Below, one piece after another: positions 8,247 through 16,670 of a stretch of DNA of 64,000 nucleotides (positions are counted from its first letter, which is position 1; the number at the start of each line of letters is the position of its first letter). Below the pieces are notes generated by a model. That model was not told the origin of the DNA and made no database searches. It saw only the letters and a program-made list of their open reading frames with translations. A program made the translations under genes and the position numbers. Origin of the DNA: Allorhizobium ampelinum S4 (lineage in GTDB: Bacteria > Pseudomonadota > Alphaproteobacteria > Rhizobiales > Rhizobiaceae); the NCBI RefSeq assembly GCF_000016285.1, contig NC_011981.1, forward strand, positions 186,001-250,000, written 5' to 3'.

Positions 8247-9314
8247 ATGAACAGTCAGCCATTGTTTGCGCAAGCAACACCCGTTCCTGATCCCGACAGA
8301 GTTGTTGAACTCACCGATGTCCATCGTCGCTTTGGCGGCACCATTGCGTTGGACGGCATTTCGCTCGATGTCCGCAAAGGCGAAATTCTCGGCATTATCG
8401 GGCGAAGCGGTGCCGGTAAATCCACCTTGATCCGCTGCCTGAATGGGTTGGAACAGGCTGATCGCGGCGAAATCCGCATTGAGGGCCGTAACATTGTTGG
8501 CCTTGCGGAGCAGGCATTGCAGCCCTTGCGCCGACGTATTGGCATGGTGTTTCAGCATTTTAATCTGCTTTCCGCCAAAACCGTAGAAGTCAATGTGGCG
8601 CTGCCGCTGAAAATCGAAGGCGTGGCAAAGGCAGAACGCCTGGCCCGCGCGCGCGATCTGCTGGAACTGGTGGGCTTGAGCGATAAGGCCAAGGCCTATC
8701 CTGCTGCCCTCTCCGGCGGGCAAAAACAACGGGTTGGCATTGCCCGCGCCCTTGCCGCACGGCCTGCCCTGCTGCTGTCGGACGAGGCGACCTCGGCGCT
8801 TGATCCGGAAACCACCCGCTCGATTCTGGCCTTGTTGAAGGATATCAACAAAAAGCTTGGCCTGACGATTGTGCTGATCACCCATGAGATGGATGTGGTG
8901 CGCTCGATTGCCGACCGGGTTGCCGTGATCGATGCCGGAAGGATTGTCGAGCAAGGCGATGTCTGGTCGGTTTTTGCCAATCCGCAAGCCGAGATCACCA
9001 AGAGCTTGCTTTCGGGCAATCGGCCGCAACTGCCCGGCCATCTGGCCGCAAGGCTCCGCTCGGAACCGGGGGAAACTGTTGTTTTAAGCATCGATCTCGC
9101 TGGAGATTATGCCCAAGGCAGGCTGTTTGCCGATCTCGCCGACAGTTTTGAGAATGGCGTCCGGCTGGTGCAAGGGGGTGTTGAGCATATTCAAACCCAG
9201 GTTGTTGCTCGGTTGTTTCTGACAGTTCCCGCCAGCGATCTGGCCCTGCTGCAAAAGCTTCAGACCCAGTTGAAATCCCATCATGCCCGTGTGGAGGTCC
9301 TTGGCTATGTCTGA
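8247..9314 (+). CDS. metN: Methionine ABC transporter ATP-binding protein MetN (copy 1)
   Basis: The 355-residue ATPase has Walker A GRSGAGKS at residues 52-59, the MVFQHFNLLSAKTV Q-loop typical of MetN, the signature LSGGQKQR, Walker B LLLSDEATSALDPE and the H-loop LITHEM. Residues from about 265 onward form the NIL/ACT-like regulatory domain that in E. coli MetN binds methionine and inhibits transport. Its stop lies inside the MetI gene (8-base overlap). It energises methionine uptake with the adjacent MetQ and MetI. Confidence 0.9.
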   Translation: MNSQPLFAQATPVPDPDRVVELTDVHRRFGGTIALDGISLDVRKGEILGIIGRSGAGKSTLIRCLNGLEQADRGEIRIEGRNIVGLAEQALQPLRRRIGMVFQHFNLLSAKTVEVNVALPLKIEGVAKAERLARARDLLELVGLSDKAKAYPAALSGGQKQRVGIARALAARPALLLSDEATSALDPETTRSILALLKDINKKLGLTIVLITHEMDVVRSIADRVAVIDAGRIVEQGDVWSVFANPQAEITKSLLSGNRPQLPGHLAARLRSEPGETVVLSIDLAGDYAQGRLFADLADSFENGVRLVQGGVEHIQTQVVARLFLTVPASDLALLQKLQTQLKSHHARVEVLGYV

Positions 9315-9960
9315 TGTGATGATTGACCTTCTCCTCAGTGCTCTCTGGGAAACGGTGCTGATGACCGTTGCTTCTGGCCTGATTTCGCTGGTGGCTGGCC
9401 TGCCGCTTGGTCTGGCGCTGGTGGTGACGGCAAAGGGTGGCATTGCCGAACATCTATGGATCAACCGCGTGCTTGGAGCCGTGGTCAATGCCTTTCGCTC
9501 CATTCCGTTTATTATTCTGCTGGTGGCGCTCATCCCGTTGACCCGGTTGATAGTTGGCACAGCGCTTGGTACCTGGGCGGCGATTGTACCGCTGGCCATC
9601 GCGGCCACGCCCTATTATGCCCGCATTGCCGAAGTGTCGTTGCGGGAGGTGGATCGCGGCTTGATCGAAGCGGTGCGCGCCATGGGTGGCAATCGCTGGA
9701 CCATCATCCGCGAAGTTCTGGTCCCTGAAGCGCTTCCCGGTATTATTTCCGGCTTTACCGTCACACTTGTCACCCTCATCGGCGCATCCGCCATGGCGGG
9801 CGCGATTGGTGCCGGTGGGCTTGGCGATCTGGCCATTCGGTATGGCTATCAGCGGTTCGAAACAACGGTGATGATTGCCGTGGTTATTGTGCTGATCATC
9901 CTTGTCTGCGGTATCCAATGGCTGGGTGATCGATTGGTTGCACAACTGGACAGACGATAA
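9307..9960 (+). CDS. metI: Methionine ABC transporter permease MetI (copy 1)
   Basis: The 217-residue inner-membrane protein carries the MetI core: FRSIPFIILLVALIPLTRL, the EAA loop EVDRGLIEAVRAMGGNRWTI, and SAMAGAIGAGGLGDLAIRYGYQRF. The start at 9307 is within the MetN reading frame and gives the family's usual length; an upstream in-frame codon at 9283 would add eight poorly conserved residues. It is the membrane channel of the first methionine importer. Confidence 0.9.
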   Translation: MSDVMIDLLLSALWETVLMTVASGLISLVAGLPLGLALVVTAKGGIAEHLWINRVLGAVVNAFRSIPFIILLVALIPLTRLIVGTALGTWAAIVPLAIAATPYYARIAEVSLREVDRGLIEAVRAMGGNRWTIIREVLVPEALPGIISGFTVTLVTLIGASAMAGAIGAGGLGDLAIRYGYQRFETTVMIAVVIVLIILVCGIQWLGDRLVAQLDRR

Positions 9961-9970
9961 AAATCACGAT

Positions 9971-10019
9971 GCCGCAAGAGGGTTTGCACACGGCGTGCCG
10001 GTTGCTTTCCGCTTGCGGC
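9971..10019 (+). terminator. Candidate terminator after first met operon
   Basis: GCCGCAAG at 9971-9978 pairs with CTTGCGGC at 10012-10019, and an inner CGGC-GTGCCG element can extend the fold. The tail AGAAAGATTTTC is only moderately T-rich. It probably separates the two met operons. Confidence 0.4.
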
Positions 10020-10077
10020 AGAAAGATTTTCTCCTTTGTTCCCGCAGATGAGTACGAGACGCCTCCTAAAAACAACT

Positions 10078-10115
10078 AAATCTATTAGATTTATGTCCTA
10101 ATAGAAATTAGGGGG
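10078..10115 (+). promoter_or_regulatory. Operator-like palindrome and RBS hairpin upstream of second metQ
   Basis: AAATCTA-t-TAGATTT at 10078-10092 is a perfect 7-1-7 palindrome. Directly after it, CCTAA (10097-10101) can pair with TTAGG (10108-10112), which overlaps the AGGGGG Shine-Dalgarno of the next gene. This arrangement could control initiation at both the transcription and translation level; that is inference. Confidence 0.4.
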
Positions 10116-10119
10116 TGTC

Positions 10120-10920
10120 ATGACATTCAAAGTTAAAACGCTGCTTGCAGCCGCACTGATTGCACTGTCTGGCAATGCGTATGCCGAAACCATCAAGGTG
10201 GGGGTTGTTCCCGGCGTCTATGCCGATTCCATCGAGGCGCTGGTGCCAGAAGCAAAAGCCGCCGGTCTGGATGTGCAGGTGGTGGAGTTCAGTGATTGGA
10301 CCACCCCGAACATTGCCCTTCAGGCGGGCGATATTGATGTCAATTATTTCCAACACAAGCCATTTCTGGACAATGCGGTGGCGCAGCGCGGCTATGATAT
10401 TGTGCCTGCGGGCATTGGTACCCTTGCCAATATCGGCATCTACTCTCTGAAATACAAGGATTTTGCCAGCGTGCCGGATGGCGCAACCGTTGCCATTGCC
10501 AATGACCCGGTCAATCAGGGCCGTGGTCTGTTGCTGTTGCAAAAAGGCGGGCTGATCAAGCTGAAAGATGGTGTCGGGTTCAAGGGTTCGCTCGACGATA
10601 TCGTCGACAACCCAAAACACGTCACGTTCACGGAAGTGGAAGGTCCTCAACTGGCCCGCATCACTCGCGATGTCGATCTAGCCCTTGGCTATCCTCACTT
10701 TATTGTCGCCGCCAAGGCGTTTGATCCCAGCTCCGGTCTGATCTATTCCGGCGTGGATGACAAGCAGTTCGCCATCGTCTTTGCCGCACGAAAGGACAAG
10801 GCCGATAGTCCAGCCTTGAAGAAATTGGTGGACATCTATCAGCACTCCGATGCCGTGAAAGCTGCAATCGATAAGGCGTTCGGCAATGATCGCAAGCTTT
10901 ACACGCTGGCATGGCAGTAG
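10120..10920 (+). CDS. NlpA/MetQ-family substrate-binding protein (copy 2, diverged)
   Basis: This 266-residue periplasmic protein has a short signal peptide ending near NAYA|ET and the MetQ fold (VEFSDWTTPNIALQAGDIDVNYFQH, NDPVNQGRGLLLLQ). It differs clearly from copy 1. Where copy 1 has VVNTDWAL, with the methionine-contacting Asn, this protein has LALGYPHFI. That suggests a different ligand, perhaps a methionine derivative or thioether. The gene starts an operon with its own MetN and MetI copies, and its last ten bases overlap the ATPase gene. Confidence 0.82.
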   Translation: MTFKVKTLLAAALIALSGNAYAETIKVGVVPGVYADSIEALVPEAKAAGLDVQVVEFSDWTTPNIALQAGDIDVNYFQHKPFLDNAVAQRGYDIVPAGIGTLANIGIYSLKYKDFASVPDGATVAIANDPVNQGRGLLLLQKGGLIKLKDGVGFKGSLDDIVDNPKHVTFTEVEGPQLARITRDVDLALGYPHFIVAAKAFDPSSGLIYSGVDDKQFAIVFAARKDKADSPALKKLVDIYQHSDAVKAAIDKAFGNDRKLYTLAWQ

Positions 10921-12065
10921 TGACCACCGTGCTGCTTGATCAGCTTGATGCGAGCAAGGCGGGGTTGAATGGCTCCGCCACCGCCGCAACCCGGGCTTCC
11001 GCTGCACCTCAGAAAAGTCTAGCGCTGCAGGGCACTGGCTCGGTCGTGTTCGAGAACCTTTCCAAGATTTACACCTCATCGACCGGGCCTGTTCATGCCT
11101 TGAAAGATATTTCTGTTAACGTGCCTGCGGGCAGTATTTTTGGCATTATCGGCCGCAGCGGTGCCGGCAAATCCAGCTTGTTGCGCACCATCAATCGGTT
11201 GGAGCGGCCAACGGGCGGTCGCGTGCTGGTGGATGGTGACGATATTGCCGGTTTCAATGATGATCAGTTGGTGGGCCTTCGCCGCCGCGTTGGTATGATC
11301 TTTCAGCATTTCAATCTGCTGTCCGCCAAGACGGTGTGGGGCAATGTCGCACTCCCGCTTTTGGTGGCGGGGGTGGAGCGTCATGATATCAACCAGCGTG
11401 TGGCGGATGTGCTGAAACTGGTGGGTCTTGAAGGCAAGGAAGCCACCTATCCGTCCCGACTATCCGGTGGACAAAAGCAGCGTGTTGGTATCGCCCGCGC
11501 CCTTGTCAGCAGGCCGGAGATTCTGCTGTGCGATGAAGCAACATCGGCGCTCGACCCGGAAACCACCCTTTCGATCCTCAGGCTTTTGCAAGACATCAAC
11601 CAGCGCCTCAAGCTTACCATCGTCTTGATCACCCATGAAATGAGCGTGATCCGCGAAATCTGCGATCAGGTGCTGGTGCTGGAACAGGGTGAGATTGCCG
11701 AGCAGGGTTGCGTCTGGCAGATTTTTGGCAAGCCCAGCCACGAAGCCACCAAGGCCTTGCTGGAGCCGCTTCAACGCGGTCTGCCGGCCGATCTCGCATC
11801 GCGTCTTGAGGTCGGTGGTGATGGTCGGGCCGTGGTTGAATTATCCTATACCGGTGAGGGCGGCCTGGAGCCTGATCTCAGTGCCATCAGTGCCGCATTT
11901 GGTCCGGGCAGCCGTCTTGTTCAAAGCAATCTGGATCGCATTCAGGGCCATGTACAGGGTCAGGTGTTGATCATCGCCGCCAATCCACCGGATGTTTCGT
12001 CCCCATTGATTCAGGCTCTGGCGCATTCTGCAAGGATATTGGGCTATGTCACCACTGATGTATGA
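10911..12065 (+). CDS. MetN-family ABC ATP-binding protein (copy 2)
   Basis: The 384-residue ATPase has Walker A GRSGAGKS, the MIFQHFNLLSAKTV Q-loop, LSGGQKQR, CDEATSALDPE and LITHEM. A C-terminal NIL-like domain is present, with GPGSRLVQSNLDRIQGHVQG. An extra alanine- and serine-rich segment of about 45 residues precedes the ABC domain; a start further downstream is possible, although none is obviously better. The start at 10911 overlaps the end of the binding-protein gene by ten bases. It serves the second MetNIQ-type importer. Confidence 0.83.
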   Translation: MAVVTTVLLDQLDASKAGLNGSATAATRASAAPQKSLALQGTGSVVFENLSKIYTSSTGPVHALKDISVNVPAGSIFGIIGRSGAGKSSLLRTINRLERPTGGRVLVDGDDIAGFNDDQLVGLRRRVGMIFQHFNLLSAKTVWGNVALPLLVAGVERHDINQRVADVLKLVGLEGKEATYPSRLSGGQKQRVGIARALVSRPEILLCDEATSALDPETTLSILRLLQDINQRLKLTIVLITHEMSVIREICDQVLVLEQGEIAEQGCVWQIFGKPSHEATKALLEPLQRGLPADLASRLEVGGDGRAVVELSYTGEGGLEPDLSAISAAFGPGSRLVQSNLDRIQGHVQGQVLIIAANPPDVSSPLIQALAHSARILGYVTTDV

Positions 12066-12699
12066 ACGCTTGGGCCGCGCCTTTTTGGACACCATCACCA
12101 TGGTGGGGATCTCGGCGCTGTTTGCACTTGTCGTTGGTATTCCGCTTGCGGTTTTCCTTGTGCTGTCCTCGCCCGGTGGGTTGATTGAGGCACCGCGCAC
12201 CAACCGGATACTGGGTGCGCTGATCAACGGCTTTCGCGCCACACCTTTCATCGTCCTGATGGTGGCATTATTGCCTTTTACTCGGCTGGTCACGGGTACC
12301 ACCATCGGCGTATGGGCCGCCATCGTGCCACTGTCGATCAGTGCCACGCCCTTTTTTGCCCGCATTGCCGAAGTCAGTTTGCGCGAGGTGGATCATGGAT
12401 TGATTGAAGCCGCGCAGGCCATCGGGTGTCGCCGCTGGCATATTATTCGTCATGTGCTGTTGACCGAATCCTTGCCCGGTCTGGTAGGCGGTTTTACCAT
12501 CACTATTGTAACGATGATCGGGGCTTCAGCCATGGCCGGAGCCGTGGGTGCAGGCGGGCTTGGCGATATGGCCATCCGCTATGGCTATCAACGGTTTGAT
12601 ACCACAGTGATGATTGCAGTGATCATCGTTTTAATTGCCACGGTCTGCCTTGTCCAGTTTACTGGAGACCTCATCGTCCGTCGCTTGCAGGCGCAGTAA
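12046..12699 (+). CDS. MetI-family ABC permease (copy 2)
   Basis: The 217-residue inner-membrane permease is very similar to copy 1: FRATPFIVLMVALLPFTRL, EVDHGLIEAAQAIGCRRWHII and SAMAGAVGAGGLGDMAIRYGYQRF. It overlaps the preceding ATPase gene by 20 bases. It ends the sulfur-import block. The two copies conserve the permease far more than the binding protein, consistent with duplication followed by a change of ligand. Confidence 0.87.
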   Translation: MSPLMYERLGRAFLDTITMVGISALFALVVGIPLAVFLVLSSPGGLIEAPRTNRILGALINGFRATPFIVLMVALLPFTRLVTGTTIGVWAAIVPLSISATPFFARIAEVSLREVDHGLIEAAQAIGCRRWHIIRHVLLTESLPGLVGGFTITIVTMIGASAMAGAVGAGGLGDMAIRYGYQRFDTTVMIAVIIVLIATVCLVQFTGDLIVRRLQAQ

Positions 12700-12916
12700 C
12701 GTCGGCTCAAAGCGAGAGTATTATTATATAAACAGATGGTGTGTGCCATCGAACCGTCTTCGCGATTGACAAATCATTCACAAGTCGGACTTCATCCTTA
12801 AACCCATCGGGCTCACATGCGACGTGAACCGCGAATTCCGGGCGTTCGATGATCCTGCCGTTTCACGCATAGGTGCATTGCACAATTTTTGTTTGCGCAC
12901 CGCCTATATTCTAGGC

Positions 12917-13039
12917 ATAAATCCCATAGCTGATGCACGCGATGGCCTTCTACCAGTGCTATCGCATCAGCTGTTCCCCTCTGGAGGTTTTAACCTTCAC
13001 ACTTCAAGGGCCTCGGTTTTCCGATGGCCCTATTTTTTT
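12917..13039 (+). ncRNA. Candidate trans-acting small RNA (rhizobial AbcR/alpha-r type in appearance)
   Basis: A compact RNA-like unit of about 120 bases lies in otherwise gene-free DNA. A 5' hairpin pairs AGCTGATGC (12928-12936) perfectly with GCATCAGCT (12964-12972). An unpaired stretch then contains TTCCCCTCTGG, complementary to Shine-Dalgarno sequences. A strong terminator follows. An upstream TATATT at 12905-12910 could be the -10 element. This layout, size and exposed anti-SD motif resemble the AbcR/alpha-r small RNAs of rhizobia, which silence ABC-transporter mRNAs. Family membership is inference from memory of the layout; the 5' end is approximate. Confidence 0.55.
13007..13039 (+). 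terminator. Strong rho-independent terminator of the candidate small RNA
   Basis: AGGGCC-TCGG pairs with CCGA-t-GGCCCT, with a TTTT loop and one bulged base, and is followed by ATTTTTTT. No protein gene ends nearby, which is why an RNA gene is proposed upstream. Confidence 0.8.
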
Positions 13040-13213
13040 GACGCCTTAGAATGACGGCAGTCTGGACCATAAATCCTAGTTCTTTGTCAGGCTCTCTCGC
13101 ATACGGGGCCGCCCCTTGAAAAGCCAGCACGCAGAAGATATTTGTTGGTCATAGTCGAGAGCGTTGATCCGTCGATGCGTTGAACGATTGTTTCACTCGG
13201 CTTACCGAATTCT

Positions 13214-13244
13214 AGCGGTCCGCATGCGGTCCGCTTTTTCGTTT
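13214..13244 (+). terminator. Terminator-like hairpin without an obvious gene
   Basis: AGCGGTCCGCA can pair with TGCGGTCCGCT with one T-T mismatch, followed by TTTTCGTTT. It could end a second small transcript or be a relic. No coding gene upstream explains it. Confidence 0.45.
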
Positions 13245-13708
13245 CACGGGATTTCGCTGCATCTCTTATATCTCGACGTGTCGGATCACTCGCATGATCC
13301 AAGCTCGGACTCCTTTGTTTTTGCCTGATTTAGCATCTTCGAGCGCCAAACCCACTGGCTGGAAGCCCATATAGACCCAGTCCAAGCACGCTTCAGCTCA
13401 ACCAATCCTCGATATATCGAGTTTCATCTAAACCCGATGCGGTTGGGCAATGCGACCTGGAAAGCTGTGCCTCCTAACGTCTCTTGATCCTACAGCGATC
13501 AGGGCACGTCTCCTCGGAATCAGGTTTTACAGCAGTTTAAAACGCGAAACCTGAATGCTCGCGGCGCGGACTTTGGCAACAGAGACTTGGCGTGCTTTTC
13601 TGTCCTTGACCACCAAAATTGCGTCAGAGCCAATATTAGACGCCGATATGGGGCAACTTCCCGCGCCGATTGACATTCGTTTACCCTAGCCGGTCGATGC
13701 CTGCCATT
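13240..13708. other. Gene-free stretch before the IS relic
   Basis: I see no convincing coding sequence, repeat or RNA structure here. The surrounding IS remnants suggest a decayed insertion zone. Confidence 0.4.
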
Positions 13709-13900
13709 TCAGCCGACCATGTACCTGTATGATGCTAAGTGGTCGTCTCTCTGGCAGGATGCTTGGATGTTGGGCCGTTTAACTGCCTTCGAGCACGGTG
13801 GAATAACGCCCCTTGCGCCTGGGCTGTGACGGAAAACTGCGTCGTAGGTTGGATAGCCATCATAAGCTCCATCAGCAGTGAACTGGTCGATCTCATCGTC
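13709..13900 (-). pseudogene. IS5-family transposase remnant
   Basis: On the minus strand the translation contains EIDQFTADGAYDG, TYDAVFRHSPGARGVIPP and SCQRDDHLAS. These are typical of the IS5-family (IS1031-like) transposase around its second catalytic Asp. Both ends of the gene are missing, so it is inactive. At about 13900 it is joined directly to an IS6 remnant on the other strand. Confidence 0.65.
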
Positions 13901-14020
13901 GATCCGATCGCCAACCTCTTTAACGTTCCCCGGCACGACATTCCATCTGTCCACCATCGTGACCTACAAGCAATGGCCATGCAGATGTGGAGCGAGGTCG
14001 CTCATCTCAAAGTAGCCTGA
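13901..14020 (+). pseudogene. IS6-family transposase C-terminal remnant
   Basis: The plus strand encodes DPIANLFNVPRHDIPS and then MQMWSEVAHLKVA before a stop. This matches the C-terminus of the IS6-family transposase whose relic lies near 32712-33000. Only about 40 residues remain. It abuts the IS5 fragment, so one element inserted into, or recombined with, the other. Confidence 0.65.
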
Positions 14021-14265
14021 TGCCGTGCCTCCCTGCCATCCTTTGACCATAGGCTGATAAGTTTACGGTGCCATTGCCAGTCCTCAATCCAAAGAGAGCT
14101 CATCGGTACGCGACCGCCGGCATCCTCAACTCAATCAAAAATATTAATGTAGTTCGGAAATCAACACCGTGCCGAGCTGCTGTTTCCAGGGCAGCAATCA
14201 AAAGCCCTTGACGGGAGGAAACAGCAATGATTGGATAATTGGATACAAAAATCCAGTGAGCCAAA

Positions 14266-14940
14266 ATGCCCGTCGTTCAATCCTCCATCGCAATGCAGGC
14301 CTCAACAGCTGAGGAAGAGGCCTATCTGCATATGCAACAGGCATTGCGCCGTGGTCGCTATAAGCCGGGTGACCGCCTGATCGCCGAGGAGATTGCTGCG
14401 GAAATCGGTATGAGCCGCATGCCGGTGCGGGAGGCATTTCGGCGACTTGCCTCCGATGGGCTGGTGACACTTCGCCCCAATCGCGGCTGTGTGGTGGCGG
14501 GTCTGACACTCGCTGAACTTCAAGAGGCATTCGAAATTCGCTCTGTTTTGGAAGGTCTTGCCGTGCGCATCGCAATGCCGCGCATGAATGCCGAGACCTT
14601 CGAAGAGCTTGAGCGCTTGTTGACCCTGATGGAGCGCGCAGGCGGAAGCGGAAGCAGCGACTGGGTTTTGCGGCATCAGGAGTTCCACGCTTTTATCTAT
14701 GGGCTAAGTGGCCGCCCGAAGCTCATCCGGCAGATCACGGCGCTGCATGTGGTGATAGAACCCTATATGCGGATCTGGTTCGACTATGTTGATAAGCCAC
14801 TATCGGCCCGTCAGGAGCACGATACGCTGATTGAGGCCCTGAGATCCGGTGATGCCCGCCGAGCAGAGGCCGTAATGCAGGAACATATTGTCGAAACAGC
14901 ATCATTGCTGGCCGACTACGCAAGTCCCGCTCGGCGCTGA
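14266..14940 (+). CDS. GntR-family transcriptional regulator (FadR/FCD subfamily)
   Basis: The 224-residue DNA-binding protein has an N-terminal winged helix (residues about 15-75: PGDRLIAEEIAAEIGMSRMP then VREAFRRLASDGLV) and a C-terminal all-helical FCD domain with the metal-site pattern seen in RHQEFHAFIYG and HDTLIEAL. It should sense a small organic acid or amino-acid derivative. It is followed 91 bases later by an amino-acid importer and a gamma-glutamyltransferase on the same strand, which it probably controls. The Shine-Dalgarno is weak; a second ATG at 14293 is possible. Confidence 0.85.
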   Translation: MPVVQSSIAMQASTAEEEAYLHMQQALRRGRYKPGDRLIAEEIAAEIGMSRMPVREAFRRLASDGLVTLRPNRGCVVAGLTLAELQEAFEIRSVLEGLAVRIAMPRMNAETFEELERLLTLMERAGGSGSSDWVLRHQEFHAFIYGLSGRPKLIRQITALHVVIEPYMRIWFDYVDKPLSARQEHDTLIEALRSGDARRAEAVMQEHIVETASLLADYASPARR

Positions 14941-15031
14941 ACGCTGATCGGTCACTATGTCCGAAGCCGGAGGCAACATCCGGCAAGGATGGGGAACCGC
15001 CGTAAAAACGGCTCAAAAAAGAGGAAAAGTC

Positions 15032-15883
15032 ATGACGTTTCGTCGCATGGCCGCGTTGGCGGTCGCCTTCACGACACTGATATCGGGCTCAGTCACCATG
15101 GCGCAAGACGCGCCGACCGAGATCAAGATTGCAACCGAAGGAGCCTATGCTCCCTGGAACTTTACGACGTCCGACGGCAAGCTCGATGGCCTTGAAATCG
15201 AACTCGCCAATGACCTCTGCGCACGCATGAAGGTCAAATGCACCATCGTTGCTCAGGATTGGGACGGTCTTATTCCGTCGCTGACGGTTGGCAAGTTCGA
15301 TGTCATTATGGCGAGCATGTTCATCACGCCAAAGCGTCTTGAGACGATCGATTTTACCCAGCCTTATGCGGTGGATCCTTCGGGTTTTGCTGTTCCCAAG
15401 GATAGCGCGGTTGGCAAGCTCGGCATCTCGACAGAAAAATTCAAACTTGAGGATGAGGCCCCCTCGAAAGCGGCGATCGACAAGTTGAAATCCCTCCTGA
15501 AGGGCAAAGTTGTTGGCGTTCAGGCCGCAACGACAAATCTCGATTTTCTGCGTAAGTATTTTGCCGATACCGTAGAAATCCGCGAGTACAAAACCACAGA
15601 GCAGCATGACCTCGACTTGGCAGCTGGTCGCATTGATGCGATCTTCGCCCAGCAGACGGCACTGGCCGCGACACTCGCAAAGCCAGAATTCGCAGACTAT
15701 ACCATTGCAGGCCCCGGCTTCGTGGGCGGCGTCTTCGGCCTTGGAACCGGTGCGGGATTGCGCAAGCAGGACACCAAGCTCAAGGAGATGCTGAACACCG
15801 CAATCTCCTCGGCTATTGCCGACGGGACCATCAAACGTCTCTCCGAAAAATGGGTGAAAACCGACGTGACACCGGTCAAGTAA
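15032..15883 (+). CDS. Polar amino-acid ABC transporter substrate-binding protein (HisJ/opine type)
   Basis: The 283-residue periplasmic protein has a signal peptide ending near VTMA|QD and the SBP_bac_3 fold: IKIATEGAYAPWNF, LDGLEIELANDLCARM, QDWDGLIPSLTVGKFDVIMA and KRLSEKWVKTD. It resembles the lysine-arginine-ornithine, histidine and opine binding proteins. The start at 15032 follows GAGG and begins the signal peptide; the 25 codons upstream do not look coding. The adjacent gamma-glutamyltransferase suggests a gamma-glutamyl amino acid or related conjugate as ligand; this is inference. Confidence 0.85.
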   Translation: MTFRRMAALAVAFTTLISGSVTMAQDAPTEIKIATEGAYAPWNFTTSDGKLDGLEIELANDLCARMKVKCTIVAQDWDGLIPSLTVGKFDVIMASMFITPKRLETIDFTQPYAVDPSGFAVPKDSAVGKLGISTEKFKLEDEAPSKAAIDKLKSLLKGKVVGVQAATTNLDFLRKYFADTVEIREYKTTEQHDLDLAAGRIDAIFAQQTALAATLAKPEFADYTIAGPGFVGGVFGLGTGAGLRKQDTKLKEMLNTAISSAIADGTIKRLSEKWVKTDVTPVK

Positions 15884-15899
15884 CAGAGGTGCGGACCGC

Positions 15900-16670
15900 A
15901 TGCGGCCAGGGCCTTGGTTGCACTGGCCGCGTGAACTGCGAGAGGGTTTCGCCCATATGCTTGAAAAACTGCATCTGCTCGGGTTCGCGGAAGGTGGCTG
16001 GGGTCCGGCACTGATTGGTGCTGCCGCTCTGACTTTGTTGTTGTCCGTTCTGGGTTTTATGCTCGGCGCGTGTTTTGGCAGTCTGGCGGCAGCCGGTCGC
16101 TTATCATCGGCCCGTATCCCTCGCGTGATTGCCTCTGCCTACGCCACCGTCTTTCGCGGCGTACCCGATCTGCTGACCATCTATCTGTTTTACTATGGCG
16201 GTAGCGTTGCCCTGACGACAGTTGCGCATTTTTTCGGTGCCAACTCATTTGTAGGGCTGCCCGCGTTGGCAACGGGTGTCGTGGCAATCGGCATGATTTC
16301 GGGTGCCTATCAGGCTGAGGTCTACCGTGGCGCTTATCTTGCCGTCGAGCGGGGGCAATTTGATGCCGCCAAGGCGCTCGACCTCTCCCGCAGCCAGATG
16401 CTTTTGTTGGTTATTCTGCCACAGTTGCTGCGGCACGCAATTCCTGGTCTTAGCAATGTCTGGCAGCTCGTCCTGAAGGATTCCGCTCTGATTTCGGTGG
16501 TTGGTCTTGTGGAATTGATGCGCCAGTCGCAGATCGGTGCTGGCTCAACCCGCGAGCCCTTCCTTTTTTATCTGGCCGCCGCATGCCTCTATTTTGTGAT
16601 GGCGGGCGTAACGGGCCGTTTCTTCCGCAGTGCTGAAGTGAGAACTTCGCGGGGGATCCTGCACTCATGA
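15900..16670 (+). CDS. Polar amino-acid ABC permease (HisQ/OccQ-like)
   Basis: This inner-membrane permease of up to 256 residues shows TVFRGVPDLLTIYLFYYGG, the EAA-loop segment VERGQFDAAKALDLSRSQML and LKDSALISVVGLVELM, the HisQ-type pattern. The start is uncertain: 15900 follows an AGAGG at some distance, and an internal ATG at 15957 is also plausible. It overlaps the next permease by four bases. It pairs with that second permease as a heterodimer. Confidence 0.83.
   Translation: MRPGPWLHWPRELREGFAHMLEKLHLLGFAEGGWGPALIGAAALTLLLSVLGFMLGACFGSLAAAGRLSSARIPRVIASAYATVFRGVPDLLTIYLFYYGGSVALTTVAHFFGANSFVGLPALATGVVAIGMISGAYQAEVYRGAYLAVERGQFDAAKALDLSRSQMLLLVILPQLLRHAIPGLSNVWQLVLKDSALISVVGLVELMRQSQIGAGSTREPFLFYLAAACLYFVMAGVTGRFFRSAEVRTSRGILHS

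Noticed and set aside
12824..13054. 76-codon plus-strand frame
   Set aside because: It runs through the candidate small RNA and its terminator and has no protein motif.
13087..13302. 71-codon minus-strand frame
   Set aside because: No Shine-Dalgarno or recognisable motif; it reads across the orphan terminator hairpin.
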